Source: Gemmatimonas sp. (lineage in GTDB: Bacteria; Gemmatimonadota; Gemmatimonadetes; Gemmatimonadales; Gemmatimonadaceae). From it: 64,000 nucleotides of DNA. Under the pieces are notes generated by a model. It had not been told where the DNA came from and did not search any database. It saw only the letters and a program-made list of their open reading frames with translations. The position numbers were made by a program, and so were the translations under genes. Positions 55,501-61,939 of this stretch are shown one piece after another. Position 1 is the stretch's first letter, and each line of letters begins with the position of its first letter. The stretch covers positions 26,388 to 90,387 of the forward strand of contig JANYJW010000008.1 of the NCBI GenBank assembly GCA_025361705.1, read 5' to 3'.

Positions 55501-55547
55501 AACGGACGGGCGTCGTCCGCCCGCGCCACGCCTGGTGTCTCGCTCAC
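52503..55547 (-). CDS. PEP/pyruvate-binding (PEP synthase N-terminal) protein with two receiver-like domains
   Basis: 1014 residues. Residues 27-165 look like a receiver without its Asp (NLVITTINPGDMDA). Residues 172-325 are a second receiver with VLLVEDSM, the Asp in ITDVEFPRGG and a Lys in FILKGSP. From about residue 425 the ATP-grasp of PEP synthase appears: IGGGSIGGKARG near 430 and VRSSSLLEDSQYQPFTG near 530. A low-complexity Gly/His/Thr insert lies at about 694-722. The PEP-synthase phospho-histidine domain (GGxTSHAAI) and PEP-binding barrel are absent, so it cannot be a complete PEP synthase. Role unknown; an ATP-dependent phosphotransfer under two-component control is inferred. Confidence 0.83.
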   Translation of the reverse strand: MSETPGVARADDARPFEGFQDLMPYRVQDILLVSSLYDAFTLQEDGRLNELVMEEFIDLDTHHTPHITHVASGAEAVAKARAQRRFNLVITTINPGDMDASQLAQRLADTGLDVPVLVLAYDHREFKEFESRADMSRIDRCFMWQGDARILLAMVNYVEDQRNVAHDTATTGVRVVLLVEDSMRYYSSLLPTVYTEIIRQSANALGEGSNLSHKLVRLRARPKILLCTSYEEAWAQWTTYRDQVLGVITDVEFPRGGAVDRDAGFVLARAIHDESPDVPILMQSGRTEYFARAAGEGLPFILKGSPTMLHDLHGFIVEHFAFGDFVFRLPDGREVGRASDLRSLEDKLATVPAEAIANHGRRNHFSTWLAARAEFGLAHRLRARSVSDYRTLEALRSSLIDAIAEYRDDQAQLQVGDFDREAFDASVPFFARIGGGSIGGKARGLAFVRRLIGLHGVNRNFPGVQVGVPPAVVLGTDVFDRYLAENDLMDCAIHETDDAVLVRRFLEARLPDDVLADLDVFLRQVRWPLAVRSSSLLEDSQYQPFTGVYDTFMLANRHPDHDERLARLVEAVKRVYASTFLGNAKSYLRATPYRLEEEKMAVIIQKVVGAEHGTRFYPNFSGVARSYNFYPPSPLRSEDGVAAVALGLGRAVVEGGRVLSFCPRAPRHLIQFSSVSDILANSQRQFWAVDFGEDGNGHGHGEGSGTGQGVATGAGTGTEGGLRERAFDLETAEEDGTLYAVGSTYSTENDVVYDGLSRPGVRLVSFAPILKHSLFPLATLLTDLVEIGAGGMNRPCEIEFAVRLSQSEDEPHEFGFLQLRPLVLSRETEQLEIGEVDPARLVCRSPRVLGDGVIDNLRHVVVVDFHRFDRSQTREAADAIAKLNAELVARGVKYLLIGVGRWGSADPWLGIPVRWDQISGARVIVEAGFRDFRVEPSQGSHFFQNLVSFQVGYFTTNPEFGDGFVDWDWLAEQPAVEDQGRVRLLEFEKPLVVRMNGRRNEGVIYKPLDSALGV

Positions 55548-55576
55548 GCCCTGCCTCCGGTCGTCACGGATGAACA

Positions 55577-55615
55577 GATGGGCGCGGGGGGGCAGATGCC
55601 CACCCCGCGCCCATC
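55577..55615 (-). terminator. Terminator hairpin downstream of gdhA
   Basis: GATGGGCGCGGGG (55577-55589) pairs perfectly over 13 bases with CCCCGCGCCCATC (55603-55615). On the minus strand it follows the gdhA stop by 22 bases. Confidence 0.75.
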
Positions 55616-55637
55616 AACTATAACGCGACTGCCGCGA

Positions 55638-57047
55638 CTAGACGGCGCCCTGGTCCATCATCGCGTTGGCCACCTTCAGGAACCCGGCGATGTTGGCGCC
55701 GTTCGCCAGGTTGCCCGGCGTGCCGTATTCCGCCGCCGCGTCGCTCGCCGACTTGTAGATGCTCTTCATGATGATGTGCAGCTTGGCATCCACTTCCTCG
55801 CGCGTCCAGCTGTACCGCATGCTGTTCTGCGACATCTCAAGGCCCGACACCGCCACGCCGCCCGCGTTGGCCGCCTTGCCGGGGGCGAACATGACGCCCG
55901 CCTTCTGGATCGTCTCCACCGCTTCGGGCGTGCACGGCATGTTCGCGCCTTCCGCGACGCACATGCACCCGTTCTTCACCAGCTCGGCTGCATCGCCGCC
56001 GTCCAGCTCGTTCTGCGTTGCGCACGGCAGCGCCACGTCCACCGTGACGCCCCATGGCCGCTTGCCGGCGTGGAACTCGGCGCCCGTGAACTTCTCGGCG
56101 TACGGAGCCACGATGTCCTGCCCCGTGGCACGCAGCTTCAGCATGAACTCCCACTTCTCGCCCGTGATGCCGGCCTTGTCGTAGATGAAGCCGTCGGGAC
56201 CCGAGATGGTGACCACGGTGCCGCCAAGGTCAACCACCTTCTTGACTGCACCCCACGCCACGTTGCCGAAGCCCGAAATCGCCACGCGCTTGCCGACGAA
56301 GTCCGTCTGCTTGGCGGCGAGCATTTCCTGTGCAAAGTAGACCGTGCCGAAGCCCGTGGCTTCCGGACGGATGAGCGAGCCGCCCCACGCCACGCCCTTG
56401 CCGGTCAGCACGCCCGTGAACTCGTTCTTCAGGCGCTTGTACTGGCCAAACAGGTACCCGATCTCGCGGCCGCCCACGCCGATGTCGCCAGCCGGCACGT
56501 CGGTGTTGGCGCCGATGTGGCGGAAGAGCTCGGTCATGAAGCTCTGGCAGAAACGCATCACTTCGTTGTCGCTCTTCCCCTTCGGGTCGAAATCGCTGCC
56601 GCCCTTGCCGCCACCCATGGGCAGCGTCGTCAGCGAATTCTTGAACACCTGCTCGAAAGCGAGGAACTTGAGGATGCCGAGGTTCACCGACGGGTGAAAG
56701 CGCAATCCGCCCTTGTACGGGCCAATGGCGCTGTTCATCTCGATGCGGAATCCGCGGTTCACCTGAATCTCGCCCGCATCATCCAGCCACGGCACGCGGA
56801 ACAGGATCACGCGCTCCGGCTCGACAATACGCTCCATCACGTGAAGCGCCTTGAACTCGGGATGGCGGTCGAGCACCACGCTCAGCGACTCGACGACTTC
56901 GTGCACGGCCTGGTGGAACTCGGGCTCGGCGGGATTCTTCGCCTTCACCTGTTCCATGAGCGCGGCCACGTAGGCCTTGCCGGAGAGATTCTTCAGGGCG
57001 CGGCTGCTGCCGGCGGCGACGGGACTATTGCTTGCTGCGGTACTCAT
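55638..57047 (-). CDS. gdhA: NADP-type glutamate dehydrogenase
   Basis: 469 residues from ATG 57047. The hexameric bacterial-type GDH signatures are QVNRGFRIEMNSAIGPYKGG, LPMGGGKGGSDF with the catalytic-site lysines, GDIGVGGREIGYLFG, the Rossmann GFGNVAWG and ALPCATQNELDG. It interconverts 2-oxoglutarate plus ammonia and glutamate. The first 20 residues are a polar extension before the family start. An AT-rich inverted repeat CTATT-GAG-AATAG (57108-57120) lies 61 bases upstream and could mark the promoter or an operator. Confidence 0.94.
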   Translation of the reverse strand: MSTAASNSPVAAGSSRALKNLSGKAYVAALMEQVKAKNPAEPEFHQAVHEVVESLSVVLDRHPEFKALHVMERIVEPERVILFRVPWLDDAGEIQVNRGFRIEMNSAIGPYKGGLRFHPSVNLGILKFLAFEQVFKNSLTTLPMGGGKGGSDFDPKGKSDNEVMRFCQSFMTELFRHIGANTDVPAGDIGVGGREIGYLFGQYKRLKNEFTGVLTGKGVAWGGSLIRPEATGFGTVYFAQEMLAAKQTDFVGKRVAISGFGNVAWGAVKKVVDLGGTVVTISGPDGFIYDKAGITGEKWEFMLKLRATGQDIVAPYAEKFTGAEFHAGKRPWGVTVDVALPCATQNELDGGDAAELVKNGCMCVAEGANMPCTPEAVETIQKAGVMFAPGKAANAGGVAVSGLEMSQNSMRYSWTREEVDAKLHIIMKSIYKSASDAAAEYGTPGNLANGANIAGFLKVANAMMDQGAV

Positions 57048-57107
57048 AATGGTCCGCTTCCTTAGTTGGTTTGGCGCGTTGGTGTTCGGGGCACTGCCTA
57101 TTGAGAA

Positions 57108-57120
57108 TAGCGCCTCCCCC
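57108..57120 (-). promoter_or_regulatory. Inverted repeat CTATT-GAG-AATAG upstream of gdhA
   Basis: A perfect 5+3+5 inverted repeat in the 162-base gap between gdhA and the porB stop, the only AT-rich patch there. It may be the gdhA promoter core or an operator. Confidence 0.35.
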
Positions 57121-57209
57121 CGCGCTGTGGAGAGAGGGAAGTTGCTCACACGATATCAGGAAATGTCGGGCGAACCAGGGGCGCACTTGACCCCCGGGGC
57201 CCGCAAATT

Positions 57210-58148
57210 CTACGCGCGCGCCCCAGCCAGCGCTGGCGCGCGCGGCACCTCACCCCCGGAACTCTCCACGCGACGCAGCAGTTGCTCCCACCGCGCGTCG
57301 ATGTCGGCCTGGATGTGCGTCACCTGCTCGCCGTTCAGGTGGCGGAACCGCCCCTGACGCCGCAGGTACGGTTCCACAGCATCGCCGGCATGGTCCATCG
57401 TCAGCCGCCACCGCTGGCCGTCCTCGACTTCGACAATCGGGAAGACGCGATTCTGCACCGCCATGCGCGCCAACTCCAGCCCTTCGTCGTCGCCGCACTT
57501 CCATCCCGGCGGGCACGGCGAGAGCACATGCAGAAAGCGCGTGCCGCGCATCGCCTTGGCCTTCGTCACCTTCTCCACGAAGTCCACGGGATACGCCGGC
57601 GTCGCACTGGCGGCGTACGGAATGTTGTGCGCGGCCATGATGGCGAGGATGTCCTTCTTGTTCGACGCCTCGGGAAACTGCGCCGGCGTTGTCGTCGTCC
57701 ATGCCCCCCACGGCGTGGCCGACGAGCGCTGGATGCCGGTGTTCATGTACGCCTCGTTGTCGTAACAGACGTACAGGATGTTCTCGTTGCGCTCCGCGGC
57801 CCCCGACAGCGACTGCAGGCCGATGTCGAACGTCCCGCCGTCGCCCACCCACACCATCACCGTCGTGTCGTGCTTGCCCTGCATGTCGAGCGCGGCGCGC
57901 ACCCCCGACGCCACGGCGGGTCCGGTGGCAAATGCCGTGTGGTACACGGGAACCTGCAGCGACGACTGCGGCCAGGGACCGGCAATGATGGTGTAGCAGC
58001 ACGCGGGCATCACCACCACGGTGTCGGAGCCCAGCGTGTTGAGCGCGAGCTTCATGGCCAGCGGGGCCGCGCACCCGGGGCACGCGAGATGCCCCGGCGT
58101 CAGCAGGTCGCCGCTGGGAATGCATTCGTTGATACGCAGCTGGCTCAC
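57210..58148 (-). CDS. porB: 2-oxoacid:acceptor oxidoreductase, beta subunit
   Basis: 312 residues from GTG 58148, overlapping the alpha-subunit stop by four bases (GTGA). The TPP-binding motif starts at GDGG (102-105) and ends with the Asn-rich NENI. Cys23 and Cys26 (CPGC), Cys51 and a later Cys in SPCPPGWKC are the expected ligands for the catalytic [4Fe-4S] cluster. It decarboxylates a 2-oxoacid (pyruvate or similar) to the acyl-CoA with the other subunits. The substrate class cannot be set from sequence alone. Last gene of the operon. Confidence 0.9.
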   Translation of the reverse strand: MSQLRINECIPSGDLLTPGHLACPGCAAPLAMKLALNTLGSDTVVVMPACCYTIIAGPWPQSSLQVPVYHTAFATGPAVASGVRAALDMQGKHDTTVMVWVGDGGTFDIGLQSLSGAAERNENILYVCYDNEAYMNTGIQRSSATPWGAWTTTTPAQFPEASNKKDILAIMAAHNIPYAASATPAYPVDFVEKVTKAKAMRGTRFLHVLSPCPPGWKCGDDEGLELARMAVQNRVFPIVEVEDGQRWRLTMDHAGDAVEPYLRRQGRFRHLNGEQVTHIQADIDARWEQLLRRVESSGGEVPRAPALAGARA

Positions 58149-59305
58149 GGATTCACTCCCACCCAAAGATCTTCGCGCCCCGGGGCAATCCCCGCGCGCG
58201 CCTGCTCGATGATGCCGTCAATCACCGTCGGCGTGATGTCGCGGCCGCCCAGCCCCAGCACATACCCAAACAGCTCGGGCCGTTCCGCGTCCGACAGGTC
58301 GTACAGCGCCGACCGCAACTCCTCCGCAAAGATTCCGCCGTGCCCCGGCGAGATGTTGCGGTCGAGCACGGCCACGCGCGGCACCCCGCGCAGCGCGTCG
58401 CGCAGCAACGCCGTCGGGAACGGACGGAACATCTTCACCTTCAGCAGGCCAATGGCCTCGCCCGCCGCACGCCGCGCATCCACCACCGCCCGCGCCGTGC
58501 TCGTCACCGACCCCGATGTCACCAGCAGCAGCTCGGCCCCCTCGGCGCGATACGCTTCCACCGCGCCGTAGCTGCGACCGAACATCCGCTGCCAGTCCCC
58601 CTCGATGGCCGCGAGCGCCTGCGGCACCTGCTGCAGCGATTCCTGCTGCAGCCACCGCATCTCCATGTACGCGTCGGGCCGCACCAACGCGCCAAAGGCG
58701 CGCGGATTCTCCGTGTCCAGCTTGTACGGCGCCTCGCGCTTGGGCAGAAAGCGATCCACGAGTTCCTGATCGGGCACGTCCACCGGCTCGGCCGTGTGCG
58801 ACAGGTAAAAGCCGTCGAGGTTCACCATCACCGGCACGCTGAGCTGCTCGGCCAGCTTGAACGCCATCACGGTGGTGTCGAGCACTTCCTGATTCGTCTC
58901 GCAATACAGCTGCACCCAGCCGGTGTCGCGCTGCGACAAGCTGTCGTTCTGGTCGGTCCAGATGTTCCAGCCTGGACCAATGGCCCGATTCACATCGACC
59001 ATCACGATGGGCAGCCGACCACCCGCGGCCCAGTGCAGCATCTCGTGCATGTAGAGCAGGCCGTGCGACGACGAGGCGGTGAACGTGCGCACCCCGGTGG
59101 CCGACGCGCCGATGACGGCCGCCATCGCCGAGTGCTCCGACTCCACCTTGATGAACCGCGCCGCCAGCGTGCCGTCGGCGCACATCTCGCTGAGCTTCTC
59201 CACCACCTGCGTCTGTGGCGTGATGGGATACGCCGAGATCACCTCGACCCGCGCCAACCGCACGCCCCACGCCACGGCGTGGTTGCCGATCATCACCTTC
59301 TTCAT
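58145..59305 (-). CDS. porA: 2-oxoacid:acceptor oxidoreductase, alpha subunit
   Basis: 386 residues. Opens MKKVMIGNHAVAWGVRLARV and has SAYPITPQT, the Por alpha domain I signature, then VESEHSAMAAVIGASATGVRTFTASSS, and a C-terminal domain II with LLLVTSGSVTSTARAV. The start overlaps the upstream stop by four bases (ATGA) and the end overlaps porB. The alpha subunit carries the pyrimidine-side TPP site and the CoA domain. Residue order fits the four-subunit Por/Vor class. Confidence 0.9.
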   Translation of the reverse strand: MKKVMIGNHAVAWGVRLARVEVISAYPITPQTQVVEKLSEMCADGTLAARFIKVESEHSAMAAVIGASATGVRTFTASSSHGLLYMHEMLHWAAGGRLPIVMVDVNRAIGPGWNIWTDQNDSLSQRDTGWVQLYCETNQEVLDTTVMAFKLAEQLSVPVMVNLDGFYLSHTAEPVDVPDQELVDRFLPKREAPYKLDTENPRAFGALVRPDAYMEMRWLQQESLQQVPQALAAIEGDWQRMFGRSYGAVEAYRAEGAELLLVTSGSVTSTARAVVDARRAAGEAIGLLKVKMFRPFPTALLRDALRGVPRVAVLDRNISPGHGGIFAEELRSALYDLSDAERPELFGYVLGLGGRDITPTVIDGIIEQARAGIAPGREDLWVGVNP

Positions 59306-61056
59306 GTCCGGTCCTGCGTCATCGTGATCGCCCCCCGCGGGCACTCGGCGGCGCAGATGCCGCATCCCTTGCAGTAGTCCAGCGCAATGGCGTACGCCCC
59401 GCCCTCCACGCGCGTGATCGCCGCGTCGGGGCAGAAGATCAGGCAGACGTCGCACTGCGTGCAGACGCCGCAGTTGAAGCACCGCTGCGCCTCGTCCATC
59501 GCCTCGGCGGCCGTCAGCCCCTCGTTCACTTCGGCAAAGCCACCGCGCGCCACGTCACTCGGCAGGTGCGCGTCGGCGTGCCGCGGCATGCGCCGGTACT
59601 GCGACAGGGTGATGTCGTCCGTACCAACCACGTCGTTGATTGGATCGACGCGGCGCACCGGGTCGCGCTGCATCCAGCGCGCGGCGCTCAGGTTGCCCGT
59701 GGCAAATCGCAGCGCGTTCAACTCTGCGGTGTCGCCCGCGTGCCGACGCAGGTGCCGGTCGATGCCAATGGCGGCGCGCTTCCCCGCGCCGAGTGCGTCG
59801 GCAACCGTGCGCTCCAGATCCGTGACGTCGCCGCCTGCGAACAGCAGGTCGCGTGTGGTGCCACCCAGTGCATCCACTTCCAGCCCCGCGTCATTGCGCG
59901 TGACGTCGCCCGGAAATCCCTCGAGCGTCGACGACTCGCCGATGGCCGTGAGCACGGTGTCGGCCTCGATGACAAATGTCTCACCCGTCGGCATCGGGCG
60001 CCGCCGACCGCTCGCGTCGGGCTCGCCCAGCGCCATCCGCTCGCAGGTGAGCGACTGCACCCGCCCGTTCGCCCCGGTGAACTCCACCGGATTTGCAAGG
60101 AAGACAAACTGCGCCCCCTCGCGCTCGGCATCCTCCACCTCTTCGCGAATGGCTGGCATCGCGTCGCGCGTGCGGCGGTACGCCACCGTCACCTGCGCGC
60201 CAAGGCGCAACGCCGCGCGCGCACAATCCATGGCCGTGTTGCCGCCGCCCACCACCACCACCCGTGCGCCAAGCGCCGGGCGCTGCCCGTCGTTGACGTC
60301 GCGGAGGAAGGCGAGCCCGGCCCGTACACCCGGCAACGATTCGCCCGGCACGCCAAGGGCGCGGCTGGTGTGCGCACCCGTCGACACGCACACGGCATCG
60401 AACGTCGACGTCAGGTCGTCCCACGTCACGTCAACGCCCACGCGCACACCGCACTTGATGTCCACGCCGTGCGCCCGCACGCGGTCGATGTCGCGATCGA
60501 GCACCGCGCGCGGCAGCCGGTACTCGGGAATGCCCAGGCGCAGCATGCCGCCTGGTTTGTCCGCCGTCTCGTACACGGTCACGCCATAGCCGAGGCGCGC
60601 CAGATGATACGCACTCGCAAGTCCCGCCGGGCCGGAGCCCACCACCGCCACTCGCTCGGCGCGCGGCGTTGCCGTGGGAATCGGCGCCGGCCGCTCGTGC
60701 GCCAGGTCGCCCAGGGCACGCTCCACCGCGTGAATGGCCACCGCGCCATCGAGCGCGCGCCGGTTGCACGCGTTCTCGCACGGGTGGTGACAGACGCGCC
60801 CCGTCACGGAGGGCATCGGGTTTTCCTGCAGCAGCAGGTCGCGCGCGTCGTCCACGCGGCCTTCGCGCAGCAGGTTCAGGTACCCTTCGATATCGATCCC
60901 CACCGGGCAGCGTGCATTGCACGGCGCCACGCGGTCGTGGTACGCCGGACGGATGTACTTCCACGATCCGGTACGCGTGACAAGCGTCGACGTGCGGCTC
61001 ATGGCCACCTGTGGCACGCCGCGCGGCCCCGGGGTCACCGGAATGTTGTCAGGCAC
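59302..61056 (-). CDS. GltD-like FAD/NAD(P)H oxidoreductase fused to a PorD-type ferredoxin
   Basis: 584 residues from GTG 61056, eight bases inside the porG end. An N-terminal Cys cluster (C46, C50, C89, C93, C97) matches the GltD/DPD iron-sulfur domain, with the family phrase GRVCHHPCENACNRRALDG. FAD is bound by AVVGSGPAGLASAYHLARLG; a second dinucleotide fold VVVVGGGNTAMDCARAAL should bind NAD(P)H. The C terminus carries two [4Fe-4S] motifs, CFNCGVCTQCDVC and CKGCGICAAECP, like the PorD subunit. So one polypeptide can pass electrons between the Por clusters and NAD(P)H. An in-frame ATG at codon 19 is an alternative start. Confidence 0.88.
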   Translation of the reverse strand: MPDNIPVTPGPRGVPQVAMSRTSTLVTRTGSWKYIRPAYHDRVAPCNARCPVGIDIEGYLNLLREGRVDDARDLLLQENPMPSVTGRVCHHPCENACNRRALDGAVAIHAVERALGDLAHERPAPIPTATPRAERVAVVGSGPAGLASAYHLARLGYGVTVYETADKPGGMLRLGIPEYRLPRAVLDRDIDRVRAHGVDIKCGVRVGVDVTWDDLTSTFDAVCVSTGAHTSRALGVPGESLPGVRAGLAFLRDVNDGQRPALGARVVVVGGGNTAMDCARAALRLGAQVTVAYRRTRDAMPAIREEVEDAEREGAQFVFLANPVEFTGANGRVQSLTCERMALGEPDASGRRRPMPTGETFVIEADTVLTAIGESSTLEGFPGDVTRNDAGLEVDALGGTTRDLLFAGGDVTDLERTVADALGAGKRAAIGIDRHLRRHAGDTAELNALRFATGNLSAARWMQRDPVRRVDPINDVVGTDDITLSQYRRMPRHADAHLPSDVARGGFAEVNEGLTAAEAMDEAQRCFNCGVCTQCDVCLIFCPDAAITRVEGGAYAIALDYCKGCGICAAECPRGAITMTQDRT

Positions 61057-61642
61057 GGGCCACCTCCCGCACGGCGGCCGGCCGCATCGGTGCGTGCCGC
61101 ACGGCGGTCATGGCCTCGGTGGCGGCGGCGATGTTGGCGTCAATCTGGATGGGCACTTCCTCACGGATCGCGTTGCACATGCTGGCCAGCGAGATCTGCC
61201 CCGTGTCGGCGGCAAACGCGCCGAGGATGGCGGTATTCACGATGGGCTGGCTCTTGCCGCCCAGTCCGTGGCGAATGGCGATGCCCGTGGCGTCGATGGT
61301 GCTCACGTGCGCCCGCTCGAGCAGCTGCGGAAAATCCCCGGGCGCCAGGTCGGTATTGATGAGAATGCGTCCGCCCGGCTTGAGTCCCGCCAGGATGTCG
61401 GTGGCGCCAATGAGTGTCGGGTCGAGGACGATGAGATCGTCGGGTTCCTGAATCTCGCAGCGCAGCTTCAGCGGCAGGTCGTCCACGCGCAGAAACGCCG
61501 TCACCGGCGAGCCGCGGCGTTCGACGCCGAACATCGGGAAGGACTGCACTTCGCGTCCTTCGAGAAAGAGCGCCACGGCCAGCAGCTTGGAGGCAATGAC
61601 GGTGCCCTGCCCCCCGCGGCCGTGCAGTCGCAGTTCACGCAT
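61049..61642 (-). CDS. porG: 2-oxoacid:acceptor oxidoreductase, gamma subunit
   Basis: 197 residues from ATG 61642; the frame is open to 61822 but that part does not look like protein. The Por gamma signature is near the N terminus: RELRLHGRGGQGTVIASKLLA, then FPMFGVERRGSPVTAFLR. The rest (LIVLDPTLI, GRILINTD, GGKSQPIVNTAILGAFA) is canonical. It completes the complex with porA and porB. Its start overlaps a small Cys-rich reading frame by eight bases, and its end overlaps the flavoprotein gene by eight bases. Confidence 0.9.
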   Translation of the reverse strand: MRELRLHGRGGQGTVIASKLLAVALFLEGREVQSFPMFGVERRGSPVTAFLRVDDLPLKLRCEIQEPDDLIVLDPTLIGATDILAGLKPGGRILINTDLAPGDFPQLLERAHVSTIDATGIAIRHGLGGKSQPIVNTAILGAFAADTGQISLASMCNAIREEVPIQIDANIAAATEAMTAVRHAPMRPAAVREVARA

Positions 61643-61826
61643 CGTCGGTATCCGGGCGGCGGGGGGCGCGTGGCGCGTCCGCGGCAATCGCGCGGTCACA
61701 GTGCTCGCAGTCAACCTGCACGTCGGGGCACGGCACGCCGTCGCACTGTGCCACCTGGCAGGGAACGCCGGTGCCGGCTTCTGGAGTGGCCGCGGTGTGA
61801 GGCGCGGCGCGTGGCGAGACAAGCAT
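61635..61826 (-). CDS. Possible small Cys-rich protein ahead of porG
   Basis: A 63-codon frame with ATG 61826. Five cysteines are clustered at positions 23, 28, 33, 40 and 43 (C-x4-C-x4-C-x6-C-x2-C), suggesting an iron-sulfur or zinc site. About four fifths of third codon positions are G or C, fitting real coding DNA. It overlaps porG by eight bases as the other genes of the operon overlap each other, and a TAGAAT -10-like hexamer lies 54 bases upstream. No family was recognised, and the competing porG-frame extension over the same DNA is unconvincing. Confidence 0.5.
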   Translation of the reverse strand: MLVSPRAAPHTAATPEAGTGVPCQVAQCDGVPCPDVQVDCEHCDRAIAADAPRAPRRPDTDDA

Positions 61827-61879
61827 GGGCCTTCCCGTTCCGTAAATGAGGCGGCGACCAGTCGGGCGCCGACGCTGTC

Positions 61880-61885
61880 ATTCTA
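61880..61885 (-). promoter_or_regulatory. Possible -10 element TAGAAT for the por operon
   Basis: GGTTAGAATGACAG on the minus strand, 54 bases before the small Cys-rich frame and about 240 before porG. No -35 match was identified. It shares the TAGAxT form with the elements at 17215 and 15660. Confidence 0.35.
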
Positions 61886-61939
61886 ACCGGACGTCACGGC
61901 GTGGATGGTGGGGTGAAACCCCCGCACGGCCGTCCGAGT

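Noticed and set aside
53544..57065. Very long plus-strand open frame (over 1100 codons) opposite the PEP-binding and gdhA genes
   Set aside because: It spans two well-supported minus-strand genes, is Arg/His-rich and shows no domain; GC-rich third positions on the opposite strand explain the absence of stops.
57213..57245. GC-rich hairpin at the 3' end of porB as terminator
   Set aside because: It is made of coding sequence for the last Ala/Arg codons and has no T-run; pairing is expected by chance in such DNA.
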